Positions 52,701 through 59,431 of a DNA stretch of 64,000 bases are shown here, piece after piece. How positions within the stretch are numbered: the first letter of the stretch is position 1; each line of letters starts with the position of its first letter. The DNA comes from an uncultured Pseudomonadota bacterium (lineage in GTDB: Bacteria > Pseudomonadota > Gammaproteobacteria > Burkholderiales > SG8-39), in contig CAILKO010000054.1 of assembly GCA_903834835.1 (NCBI GenBank), forward strand, positions 62,001 through 126,000, given 5' to 3'. Made by a program: the position numbers and the translations under genes. The notes beneath the pieces were generated by a model. That model did not search any database, was not told the DNA's origin, and saw only the letters and a program-made list of their open reading frames with translations.

Positions 52701-55700
52701 GCGGCGCAATCGTTGCTGCGTTCAGTGGGCTGCACGGCGACCTCGGCAATGTGACGATCTCCGGAACCCGGAATTTCAATGGTGGTATCGGCGGCATCGG
52801 CGGCAACGGGTCCATCGCGGGTAGCGGTGGGAACGGTGGCGACGGCGGCGATCAGGGCGCGATCTTCTTCAACCAGACGCTGAAGGCCATCAACGTATCC
52901 GGCACGAGCAATGCCTACGGCGGTGCGGGCGGCAATGCGGGGACGGGCGAGGCGACTTACCTGAACGGGCGCGGCGGTTCGGGCGGCAGCGGCGGTGTGA
53001 CCTACCTAGTTGCGCTGGACTCGCAGCTCGGGGATATCACGCTGAGCGGATCGTTCACGCAGCGCGGCGGCAGCGGCGGTCTCGGCAGCAGCGGTCTTGA
53101 GGCCGGTGGCCGCGGCGGTCAGGGCGGGCGGGGCGGATTCGTCGCTGCGGGCGTCAGCAGCAAGTACGCGATGGCGCCGATCACCACTGGCAATCTGACG
53201 ATCTCCGGTGGTATCGACGTGCGCGGGGGCGCGGGCGGCGCCGGTGGCAACGCCAGTGTGACCTCGGGCAACGTGAGCTTTGGCGGCAGTGCGGGTGCGG
53301 GCGGTTCGGGCGGCGGCGTGATGCTCATGGCGTCGGCGAGTTCCACCTACGGCGGCACGGTCGGCAATCTGGCAATGCTCGCCAACGTATCGGCGAGCGG
53401 CGGCACGGGCGGCGCGGGCGGCAACGCGGGCTACGGCCTCGGCGGTGGCGGCGGCAGCGGTGGTGCGGCCGGGCAGGTTGCGATCGGTGTGGACGGCGTA
53501 CACGGCGGCACGATCACTGTGCAGGGCAATCTCGCCATGAACGGCGCCTCGGGCGGCGCAGGCGGGCTCGCGGGCGGCAATGCGAGCAGTACGTATGGCG
53601 GCGGGATCGGTGGCGACGGCGGCAGCGGCGGTTCGGCGCTGGTCACGCTCAGGGCGGCGCAGATCGGTGACATCTCGGTCAATGTGAATGTCAGCGCGCT
53701 TGGCGGCAACGGCGGTGCGGGCGGCGCAACGACGAGCTTCATCGGCGCCGTCGGCGGCGCGGGTGGCCGCGGCGGTGACGGCGGCACGCTGACGATCCAG
53801 TCCGGTGAAGGTCCGGCATGGACCGGCGGCAATCTCTCGATCGCCAGTGCGAATCCGCTGATGGTCGATGCGGGCAATGGCGGCGCGGGCGGCGATGCGG
53901 TCAACGGCGCAGGCGGTGCGGGCGGCTCGGGCGGCGTCGGCGGGTCGATCAGCCTGCAGCTCAGCCAGGCGACGCTTGGCAACATCACGCTTACGGCCGG
54001 CATGCTGATGAAGGGCGGTGCGGGTGGTCAGGGTGGCAGTTCGAGCGCGGGCTTTGCCGGCAACGGCGGTGCGGGTGGCGATGCCGGCGTACTTGCCTTC
54101 AATGAAAGTGCTGCGCATCTCGGCAATGTCGCGATCAGTGGCGCGAACATCGCACTGAGTGCCGGCGCGGGCGGTGACGCGGGCAGCGGCTGGGGATCGG
54201 TCGATCTCGTGCACGGCCGCGGCGGTGATGGCGGCGATGGCGGTTCTGTCAGCGTGAGCGGTGTCGCGGCGAGCATCGGGTCCTACACGCTCACCGGTGC
54301 GCTTACGGCGCGTGGTGCGCAAGGCGGCAACGGCGCGAGTTCCGCATTCGGCGGCGGCTCGGGCGGCGATGGCGGTGCAGGCGGATACCTGACCGTGACA
54401 GGCGGCAGCGCCAATGTGTCGGGCGGCGCGGGCGGCACGGGCGGGGCGAGTACCGGCGCCTATGGCGGCGGCAATGGCGGGCGCGGCGGTGACGCCGGCA
54501 GCATCAGTGTCATGTCGAACAGCGTGGGCAGCCTCGTTGCGAGCGGCGGTCGGGGTGGCAATGGCGGTGCAAGCACCGGTGCCTACGGCGGTCTCGGTGG
54601 TGACGGCGGCGATGCAGGCTATATCTCGGTCGGCGCGGCGAATGGCACGATCACGCTCGGCACGATCTTCGGTGTCGGTGGCGACGGCGGTGCCGGTGGC
54701 AATGGCACGGTCGCAGGCGCGCCCGGGTTTGGCGGTGCAGGCGGCACGGTGATGATTGCCGGACCGGGTGTGGTCAACCTCGCGGGCGACGTGCGGCTCG
54801 CAGGTGGCGTCGGCAACGATGGCTCGGGCGGTCTGGTGCAGAACGCGAACGCGTACATGAGCGTGAACGCGCATGGCGACATCACGCAGACCAACCTGAA
54901 TACGACGCTGCAGGTGGACAGTCTGGCGGTCTATGTCTACGGGGCGGGCAATGTGAGCCTGAACAGTCCGGGCAATATCGTGGTCGACTTCAATGCGAAC
55001 GGCAATGCGGCGTCCTACGGCGGTGTCGCGGGTACGGTCAGTCTGGTGACCAATGACATCGGTCTCGGTGTGGGCCCGAGCGCATCGGCACGTGCCACCG
55101 GCGACATCACGCTGAAGGACGGGTTTGCCGACGGCACGCTCAGCCTCGGCTCGGTGAAATCGCTGAACGGCAATGTCACGCTGATCGCGGACAACCTGGG
55201 CGGTGGCGATGCATCGATCGTCGCGGCCGACACGGTGACGTGGATGACGGCGAACGATCGCGCGATGGCAGCGGGTGCGGGCCTCTTCGATGTGATCAGC
55301 GCGCCGACGATCGTGCTGGGCGGCGGCTCGCAGACGCAGAACATTGCCCTCGTCGATGAAATCGATCTCACGGGTGGCACAACCACTACGCTGAAGCTCT
55401 TCACTTCGGGTACGGCCTACCAGGGTCTGACGCGCGGGAATGCTTCGCTGGCGGTGCAGAACTTCGTGGCAGTCGGCGGCAATGTGACCTTCACCGGCAC
55501 GAACTACGTCGACAAGCTGCAGATGAAGGCCACCGCAGGCGATGCGACCTTCTACAACGAGAACGACCTCAAGCTCGCGCAGACCGATTCCTCGGTCACG
55601 GCGGGGGCGAGTGCGAGCGGCACGCTGTTCATCTCGAGCCTCGGGTCGATCGATGGCGAGAACGCGAGCGGCTACTTCGCCACCGGTGCGGAGGTGCTGC

Positions 55701-56428
55701 TCGGTGCGGGTGGCTCGATCGGTTCGGCGGCCGTGCCCTTGCAGGTCAGCACGACGAATCTGTCGGCGGCGTCCGCGGCGGGCATGCATATCGACACCAA
55801 CCAGTTCAGTCCTGCGCTTGTGATCGCGACCGTGCTGGAGAACAGCACGAGCGGCGATCTCGTCCTGAACGCCTGGGGCGGTCTGACGTCGAACTATCTC
55901 GTCATCAACGACGGCGGCAATTTCACGGTTGCCTCGCACAGCCCGCTCAGCCTGCTGGGCGGCGTGCGCAGCGCGGGCAACATCTGGCTCTCGTCTTCCG
56001 GCAGCGGTTCGAACGCGATCACGCTGGACGGCGTGTTCACGTTCTCGGAGAACGGCGAGTTCACGGTCACCTACCCGCTCGCGGGCGGCAGCATGGTACT
56101 GGCGACCAGCTTCGAGACCTTCTCCAGAACGGGTGAAGTGTTCACGAGCCGCGAATTGGAGTTGATCCAGGCGGGGACGGTGGTGGTGCCAACCATCTAC
56201 CGTGCGGCGGGGAGCGGGGCCGGGCCGGTCGATGACGATTCAACGACGATTCCGACCGACATCATTACCAAGACCTTCGATGACATCAACAAGACCAACA
56301 CCGGCGGCTCGGGCGGGTCGAATCTGGGCGGAGAACCCGGTACGGGCACTACGAACACCAAGGAAGATCCGGACGATGTGAAGGCCAGACAGCGTCAGAA
56401 GGCATTCGGAGCGTGCAAGCCATCATGA
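43703..56428 (+). CDS. giant Gly-rich filamentous-hemagglutinin-like exoprotein (TpsA)
   Basis: A secreted protein of about 4,241 residues. AGAGG with a 7-nt gap favours ATG 43703; ATG 43667 would add 12 residues. A basic 27-residue region and hydrophobic core resemble an extended TPS signal (cut near ANP). The hemagglutination-activity domain follows (about 50-300): NPVGPSVVSGSASFS, NSSNAIINWQAFSIGG, FIQPSATSSVLNRVVG, NGLVASTLNLS. A spacer with LLLDPDSILIQGG leads to about 60 Gly-rich modules (residues 700-3690), then a Thr/Ser-rich non-repeat region of about 530 residues ending in a charged tail with one Cys, FGACKPS. N-X-S/T sequons recur in nearly every module. The stop overlaps the FecR gene by 4 bp. 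I see no RTX or adhesion-receptor domain, so function as a surface fibre or matrix protein is inferred. Confidence 0.93.
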   Translation: MRANARSGKSRARGRLLRHALSPKVTALVVASCFIGEASIGLANPVGPSVVSGSASFSTSGNLFTVTNSSNAIINWQAFSIGGNEITRFIQPSATSSVLNRVVGVGGVIPQSVIDGILSSNGRVFLLNQTGILFGSSARIDVNGLVASTLNLSNEDFLAGRLRFAEVPGAGGVINQGVIETAAFGRVYLVAPNVENSGMIRTPQGEIVLAAGSSIELVSENSPYVTARITAGANEAKNLGSLIAEAGRIGIHGAIVTQAGVAATQASVGPGGEIRFIATKDVNVAAGSSTNASGASGGKIVIQAEGGDALIAGNVEAKGSAGQGGDIQALGVRVGVIGAGVIDASGETGGGNVRVGGDYQGSNPSIQNAEYTYIGKDGVIRADAGASGDGGRVIVWADKNTQFYGNISARGGAQSGDGGFAEVSGKDTLTFRGSVDLRAPYGRTGTLLLDPDSILIQGGEDDGSSATSSVYFGDAPSNVTIFESVIENIGADIVLQANRSISVGSHAFDHFSNTVTNPGDTANGTLALRAGSSFTLLTRNNGVGESGSIDLVTGGAHGANLNIVTSGVGGITVRTGYTGNQAAPITLPKLQAGTGGVQVDALYGGAVVIKSITTSQPDASGGTVTLRSGFGGGTRGNITVNGLIDTRGQGSSGNDGGSVMILGDTVMLQGIDASGSSTLFVGEAGNAGHGGAISLDVVHATVSGDVVSKGGNGGNSTSYSYAGGAGGSGGGLSVLIQDGGSAQFLGNVSLLGGRGGTGATFGSTYNGTGGGDGGVGGSVDAYFGSAGGAFTISGKLDLSGGTAGAGGDANSAQLGGHGGTGGAGGWMQIRGASTVTAPINVTLANFVSGGGAGGHGGNATFGGYAGDGGAGGYGGGVVGLFAYANTRDITLTANMTVNGGAGGDAGLGGSGGERSGGIGGDAGGVGISLGSPYGGTTIGNITVAFPGGITAQGGAGGNGSSGGDYGGLAGGGGLGGKVELRNISAGMYTMAAGNISISGTMDLTGGAGGLGGAGNLNGGQGGSGGRGGTVALRMDSVAVLGNLAISGNITANGGAGGAGGNATSGYAGDGGDGGTGGVIGIFAPVSTLDSASITGTTITLNGGAGGDAGADAGYSGFGQGGSGGSGGSVDANVQGAAVGDVMISGTMSARGGDGGNGSSSAAYGGGAGGSAGDGGLVRIANFSSGSTNSSGNLTIAGSIDVSGGWGGNGGSAGGIGFAAGSGAGGGSGGVVSIVAQHVPGCFTVPGPVGDVSILANVTSSGGTGGAGGNASAGIGGDGGAGGSGGYAALSVGNTQTGNLTIAGTMVLGGGDGGAGGLSGSTYRGGTGGSGRTGGFIQINAEHATSGNVLIAGNVSANGGAGGTGGNATDGFAGRGGDSGAGGSVGIDVDYASVQNISISGTTLTLSGKKGGDAGSGTGTSSYGVGGSGGSGGSVGVDAYRATVGDITISGAITAKGGDGGVGTSSAAYGGGSGGDAGRGGRVFVNADGSSYNVALGNITIAGMMDLSGGVGGAGGSGGGVNAYGGAGGSGNDGGSIGVYASRSNSSVTIGDVQILANLTATGGAGGAGGNASQGMGGDGGSGGSGGYASINVNNTRTGNLTIQGTMVLDGGYGGAGGVSGGTWNGGRGGDGGEGGYVEIDAGHATSGNVLIAGNISAQGGAGGAGGNATDGFAGSGGDGAEGGSVRIDVHYATVQNVTISGATLTLNGGKGGRAGDGKGAVATSGHSDYVYVGNSGSPDSLPLYGWVYTPGTPAHGVGGSGGSGGSVAVYAYQAIVRNITISGAITAKGGDGGAGSNSAAYGGGAGGNAGRGGRVFVDADAYSSGNVSAGNITISGTMDLSGGAGGAGGSAGGTDFAAGKGGSGRSGGSISIYASRADLNATIGDVAILANLTATGGSGGAGGNASLGIGGSGGEGGSGGVASIDVDYTNTGNLTIAGTMVLNGGDGGAGGLSGGSNAGGSGGHGRRGGSVDIYAAYATSGNVVFAGNVTAYGGAGGAGGNAVDGYGGVGGSGGSGGSIAVNVEYASVQDVSITGTTLTLSGGSGGNAGSGDGVSYYGRGGSGGSGGRIDINAYSGNVRNITISGAVTAKGGDGGMGSSSIAYGGGSGGNAGRGGRVQVFASAGSVDSSTLSNITVSGTMDLSGGKGGAGGSAGGTDFAAGTGGSGGGGGSISILANRQNAGVTIGDVAILANLTATGGSGGAGGNASSGIGGSGGRAGSGGYASIDVYSTKTGNLTIAGTMVLSGGDGGAGGLSGGSNAGGSGGAGGDGGYVEIYAPFGSSGAASLITNLTAHGGAGGAGGNATSGNGGSGGSAGDGGYLSINVHGAQTGAVTISGNLAANSGIGGRGGSSVSGLGGRGGDGGEGGSIYVYAREANLQSISITGTTLSFSGGAGGNAGFGGDNGSSSYGRGGSGGDAGQIYVNAYRANLGGITISGAIVARGGNGGAGSAADAFSGGSGGSAGDGGFVGINAIDFVSFAGRQVGNITISGSADLRGGVGGAGGASNAGLSAGAGMDGAQGGDVRVDARRNGNNTLGHVSILMNVTATGGAGGAGGLAANGSGAAGGDGGDGGQVLLNVQGASQAGNLTVQGTFSLDGGAGADGGLSGAAFTYAGGAGGRGGSGGQVIIDADFTQSGNVRLLGTLTANGGSGGTGGVSANGTGGAGGSGGHGGVAAISLDGATAGAVALTINGTLNGAAGGMGGNASAGFAGRGGHGGSGGTIGVTVDSASVLDVVISGSTITLNGGAGGNAGSGSGRVASNTGYPYYNYLPAEGMGGSGGKGGSLGMYASGASTGVLTIMGGITARGASGGAGASSTTAGGGAGGTGGSGGSVGVMTGGAGADTGNITISGTLDLTGGNGGAGGNGVGSGYGGSGGIGGDGGSGGSAGIFAYGGSVAYGGNGTASFGDLTLSASVTAKGGSGGVGGNATASTAGAGGSGGMGGMTAVLVGDKYSGGSIAMTAGSITISGTLNAIGGDGGAGGNSVSSTGGAGGGAGSAGGAIVAAFSGLHGDLGNVTISGTRNFNGGIGGIGGNGSIAGSGGNGGDGGDQGAIFFNQTLKAINVSGTSNAYGGAGGNAGTGEATYLNGRGGSGGSGGVTYLVALDSQLGDITLSGSFTQRGGSGGLGSSGLEAGGRGGQGGRGGFVAAGVSSKYAMAPITTGNLTISGGIDVRGGAGGAGGNASVTSGNVSFGGSAGAGGSGGGVMLMASASSTYGGTVGNLAMLANVSASGGTGGAGGNAGYGLGGGGGSGGAAGQVAIGVDGVHGGTITVQGNLAMNGASGGAGGLAGGNASSTYGGGIGGDGGSGGSALVTLRAAQIGDISVNVNVSALGGNGGAGGATTSFIGAVGGAGGRGGDGGTLTIQSGEGPAWTGGNLSIASANPLMVDAGNGGAGGDAVNGAGGAGGSGGVGGSISLQLSQATLGNITLTAGMLMKGGAGGQGGSSSAGFAGNGGAGGDAGVLAFNESAAHLGNVAISGANIALSAGAGGDAGSGWGSVDLVHGRGGDGGDGGSVSVSGVAASIGSYTLTGALTARGAQGGNGASSAFGGGSGGDGGAGGYLTVTGGSANVSGGAGGTGGASTGAYGGGNGGRGGDAGSISVMSNSVGSLVASGGRGGNGGASTGAYGGLGGDGGDAGYISVGAANGTITLGTIFGVGGDGGAGGNGTVAGAPGFGGAGGTVMIAGPGVVNLAGDVRLAGGVGNDGSGGLVQNANAYMSVNAHGDITQTNLNTTLQVDSLAVYVYGAGNVSLNSPGNIVVDFNANGNAASYGGVAGTVSLVTNDIGLGVGPSASARATGDITLKDGFADGTLSLGSVKSLNGNVTLIADNLGGGDASIVAADTVTWMTANDRAMAAGAGLFDVISAPTIVLGGGSQTQNIALVDEIDLTGGTTTTLKLFTSGTAYQGLTRGNASLAVQNFVAVGGNVTFTGTNYVDKLQMKATAGDATFYNENDLKLAQTDSSVTAGASASGTLFISSLGSIDGENASGYFATGAEVLLGAGGSIGSAAVPLQVSTTNLSAASAAGMHIDTNQFSPALVIATVLENSTSGDLVLNAWGGLTSNYLVINDGGNFTVASHSPLSLLGGVRSAGNIWLSSSGSGSNAITLDGVFTFSENGEFTVTYPLAGGSMVLATSFETFSRTGEVFTSRELELIQAGTVVVPTIYRAAGSGAGPVDDDSTTIPTDIITKTFDDINKTNTGGSGGSNLGGEPGTGTTNTKEDPDDVKARQRQKAFGACKPS
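45800..54780 (+). repeat. array of about 60 Gly-rich modules with a 903-bp higher-order repeat
   Basis: Within the exoprotein gene, modules of about 50 residues read roughly G-N/D-(V/I)-x-I-S-G, then GGxGG runs, then a short beta-like stretch. Six successive types recur in the same order, giving a 301-residue cycle. Matching points of one type are near 46,823, 47,729, 48,631, 49,636, 50,539 and 51,602; distances are about 903 bp except where Tyr/Pro-rich inserts occur. DNA identity between cycles at 49.3 and 50.3 kb is very high, implying recent duplication. Edge cycles are more divergent. Confidence 0.85.
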
Positions 56429-57126
56429 TGAATACTCGATTCCTGCGCAGGAGCGCGCTTGTGCTGGCGCTCATCTCCTCACCGTTCGCAGCCCATGCGG
56501 CGAATAACGGGGTGGTCTCCAACCTTTCGGGCACGCTGTCGGTTGCACGGCAGGACGGATCGGTGGGCCTGCTTTCGGAGAAATCCGAAGTCAGGCAGGG
56601 CGATGTCATCACCACGGAGCGCGACAGCTACGCGATGGTGCGCTTTCCCGATGGCGCACAGGTCACGCTGCGTCCGCGCACCCAGGTGAAGCTCGAGCAG
56701 TTCAACTACGACCAGGGCGCGCCGGAGAAGGACGGGTTCATCCTCGGCCTGCTGAAGGGCGGCATGCGTGCGGTGACGGGGCTCGTGGGCAAGCGCGGCA
56801 ATCGGGATGCCTTCCGGCTGAGCACCACGACGGCGACCATCGGCATACGCGGCACGGACTTCACTGCGGTCGATATTCCGCAGGGGCAGGGTCTGGCGCC
56901 GGGGGTCTATGTGCGCGTGGCCGAAGGTGCGGTGGCCTTCCGCAGCGGCGGTGTGGATGCGCTGGTCGGTGCCGGGCAGGCGGCGTTTTCGTCCTCGCTC
57001 AATCTGCCGCCGCAGATCATTCCGCCGCCGCCTTCGCTGCCAAACTTTGCGCCGCCGCGCTCCTTCGAAGGCGCCAAGGTGCTGTCGGTCGTGAACTCCA
57101 AGGGCGACACGACGATCTGCGAGTAG
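56425..57126 (+). CDS. FecR-domain periplasmic protein
   Basis: A 233-residue exported protein: signal peptide of about 25 residues (AAHA-ANN), then a FecR domain with SNLSGTLSVARQDGSVGLLSEKSEVRQGDVITT, FPDGAQVTLRPRTQVKLEQF and TATIGIRGTDFTAVD, and a Pro-rich tail (PPQIIPPPPSLPNFAPP). ATG 56425 overlaps the exoprotein stop (ATGA). There is no FecA receptor or sigma factor nearby, so this is not the ferric-citrate signalling type; such FecR proteins often accompany large secreted proteins. It might bind the exoprotein or glycan in the periplasm, which is inference. Confidence 0.88.
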   Translation: MMNTRFLRRSALVLALISSPFAAHAANNGVVSNLSGTLSVARQDGSVGLLSEKSEVRQGDVITTERDSYAMVRFPDGAQVTLRPRTQVKLEQFNYDQGAPEKDGFILGLLKGGMRAVTGLVGKRGNRDAFRLSTTTATIGIRGTDFTAVDIPQGQGLAPGVYVRVAEGAVAFRSGGVDALVGAGQAAFSSSLNLPPQIIPPPPSLPNFAPPRSFEGAKVLSVVNSKGDTTICE

Positions 57127-57169
57127 GGCCCGACCTACCGCTTCAATTCCTGATTCAGGCGCGCGCCGG

Positions 57170-59335
57170 TCAGCCGATCGCGGCGATACAGCGCTCGACC
57201 ATCGTGCGCAGCGCAGCGCTGCGATCGTGCCGGGCATAGCGCGCGGCGAACGCGGCCGCAGCGGCGGTGTAGCGCGGGTTCACCGCGAGCTCTTCCAGAG
57301 CAGCCGTGAAATCGGGACGGGCTGTATCGGCCGAGATGCCGAGTCCCATGCCCTGGCTGACGATGCGGCGTGTCTTGAGGAACTGCTCGAGCTGGGTCGG
57401 TATCAGGAGCAGCGGTTTGCCGGCGAGCAGCGCCTGTGCGCTCATCTGGTGACTGGCGTGGCAGATGACGAGGCCTGCCTGCGGCAGCAGCGGACTGACC
57501 GCCATGGGTTCCTCGGTGATCTGCACGCAGCTTCCGGCAAAGGCTTCCCTGAGTCGCGGCGCGATGCCCCGGCACAGCACGAGCGAGGGCGCATCCAGGC
57601 GCCGTAGCGCGGCAAGCAGCGCTTCCAGCATCGGGTAGTAGGCATAGAGATAGGCGAACACGCGCGGGCCCTTCCCGGCGGGCCACTCGGGCAGCAGGCT
57701 GCCTTCGCCTGCTTCGGGCACGCCGAAGTACTCGGTCGGGCCGCGCTGCGGATAGATGTCGAGTTCGGGGTAGGTGAGCAGCACGCTGCGACCGGTGAAG
57801 AGTTCGCCGAGCGTCGCGATCGGGGCGGCGTGGTGGGCGACGAGCGTGCTGTTGATCGCATGCAGCACCTCGCGGTCGAGCGTTTCAAGCTCGCGCGGAT
57901 CCACCTGTAGCCAGTCGCGCAGCAGCGGCGTGGGCAGGGTCGGCGGCGGCACGTGAAAGCCCTCGGAAATCTCGAAACTCGGAATGCCGAGTGTGCGCGC
58001 GGCGATATGTGCCGCAGGCGCCGCGCTTGCGATGACCGCGCTCGAGCCGGCGAGCCGGGTGCGCCAGGCTTCGATCAGCTGACGCACGATGGCCGGATTG
58101 GCATAGCCGAAGTTGTGCAGGATCTCGCCCACCGTGCGCATGTCGCGCGTGCGCTGCGGCCCGGTCCAGACCGGGGCGCCCTCGCGCGGGATCTCCGCCG
58201 CCCCGCGCAGGTCCAGACCGGCGCCAGGATCGCGCAGCAGAAAGCGCACGTCGATGTCGCGCGCCTTCAGCGCGAGTCCGACGGGTAGCAGTGTCGTGAC
58301 ATGGCCGGTGCCGGCGCCGAGTTCCCAGGCGAGATCCACGCGCGGTCTTGCGCGGGGCGCCGGAGGCAGTGGTGCATCCAGGAAGAAGTCCAGATACGCG
58401 CGCAGGCCCTCACCCGTGAACAGACGCTCGACGCTCGCGCGTGCCGCCGCGCCAACGCGCTGGCGCAAGGCTGCATTACCGCGCAGGCGCGTGACGATCT
58501 CTCTTGCCTCGGCGCTGGTCTGAAAGATGAAGCCGTTCACGCCGTGCTCGATCCAGGCCGTGTAGCCACCGTTTACATGACAGACGACGGGCAGGCCGCA
58601 GGCGAGTGCCTCGAAGATGACGCGCCCCCCGGCCTCGGTCCAGTTTTCCGAGGTGCGATAGAGAAAACAGTCGAGACCCTGCAGGAAGGCTTCTGCCGGC
58701 ATCGTGCCCGCGGGTGACAGGGTGATGCCGGTCGCGGCTCCGAGTTCTGGTCCCAGGCAGGTGCCGCCCATGACGCGCACCGTCACGCCGTCGTCCGCAA
58801 GCGCGCGATACAGCGCAGGATCTTCAGGGTGGTGCTTCTCGGGCGTGTCACGGCTGAGTCGTCCGACGACGAAGTCCGCGTGCGCATCGTGCGCCGGCGG
58901 GGCGGCAGGCCGGAAGCGTTCGAGATCGACATGTGACGGAAAGACCGGCCCGGGTATCGCTACCGAGGTGCGCACGATGGGGGCTTCATAGAGAATTTCG
59001 AGACGGCCGATCGCGCGCAGGCGGTCGATCACCGTGTACTTGAGGGACGGTCCGACCACCGTGTTGTAGTTGAGGATCAGCCGCTCCGGGCGCGCTGCGT
59101 CGAGCCAGGCGCCGAGTCGGAAGTAATTGCCGATCACCGCAAGCGTGCCGCCGCGCGGCGCCTGGCCGTCAGTGCCGATCTGCGTGATCGGGAATTCTCC
59201 GAGGCGGGGATCGGGCGCAGCCGTGCTCCACAGCCGGACGTCGGCACGCGCGCGCAGGCCTTCGTACAGCGCGAGCGCCGCGCGCTCGCTGCCGCCCAGC
59301 GCGTTCTCGAGTCGGTTGACGATGTGGATCAGCAT
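57170..59335 (-). CDS. double glycosyltransferase (GT4-like plus GT1/MurG-like)
   Basis: A 721-residue protein with two glycosyltransferase units. Residues 1-340 are GT4-like: MLIHIVNRLENALGGSERAAL, FVVGRLSRDTPEKHHPED and the donor-site TEAGGRVIFEALACGLPVV. Residues 350-721 are a GT-B fold of the GT1/MurG type: ELGAGTGHVTTLLPVGLALK and CHASHQMSAQALLAGKPLLLIPTQLEQF. ATG 59335 fits the GT4 start; an upstream GTG and ATG extend it by up to 27 residues. Such fusions can add two sugars in sequence. It lies between the FecR gene and the divergent TPR-glycosyltransferase, so it probably modifies the exoprotein or a nearby glycan. Confidence 0.85.
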   Translation of the reverse strand: MLIHIVNRLENALGGSERAALALYEGLRARADVRLWSTAAPDPRLGEFPITQIGTDGQAPRGGTLAVIGNYFRLGAWLDAARPERLILNYNTVVGPSLKYTVIDRLRAIGRLEILYEAPIVRTSVAIPGPVFPSHVDLERFRPAAPPAHDAHADFVVGRLSRDTPEKHHPEDPALYRALADDGVTVRVMGGTCLGPELGAATGITLSPAGTMPAEAFLQGLDCFLYRTSENWTEAGGRVIFEALACGLPVVCHVNGGYTAWIEHGVNGFIFQTSAEAREIVTRLRGNAALRQRVGAAARASVERLFTGEGLRAYLDFFLDAPLPPAPRARPRVDLAWELGAGTGHVTTLLPVGLALKARDIDVRFLLRDPGAGLDLRGAAEIPREGAPVWTGPQRTRDMRTVGEILHNFGYANPAIVRQLIEAWRTRLAGSSAVIASAAPAAHIAARTLGIPSFEISEGFHVPPPTLPTPLLRDWLQVDPRELETLDREVLHAINSTLVAHHAAPIATLGELFTGRSVLLTYPELDIYPQRGPTEYFGVPEAGEGSLLPEWPAGKGPRVFAYLYAYYPMLEALLAALRRLDAPSLVLCRGIAPRLREAFAGSCVQITEEPMAVSPLLPQAGLVICHASHQMSAQALLAGKPLLLIPTQLEQFLKTRRIVSQGMGLGISADTARPDFTAALEELAVNPRYTAAAAAFAARYARHDRSAALRTMVERCIAAIG

Positions 59336-59431
59336 CTTGCCAGGTGCCCGGTTCCGGCCTGCGGCGTAGGAAAAGTGTTCAAGTAGACTGGCAAACATCG
59401 CGCCACGCAAGCGCACCTACCGTCGAACAGC

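Noticed and set aside
45800-54780. RTX calcium-binding or collagen-like repeats in the exoprotein
   Set aside because: The modules lack the aspartate of the GGxGxDxUx nonapeptide, and glycine does not recur every third residue.
45800-54780. CRISPR array suggested by regular DNA repeats
   Set aside because: The repeats are in-frame coding modules of about 150 bp without short identical repeats and unique spacers.
48116-55939. Very long ORFs on the minus strand opposite the exoprotein (492, 904 and 977 codons)
   Set aside because: They are mirror images of the Gly-rich repeat (GGC reads as GCC), give Ala/Arg/Thr-rich low-complexity protein with no known motif, and have no start signals.
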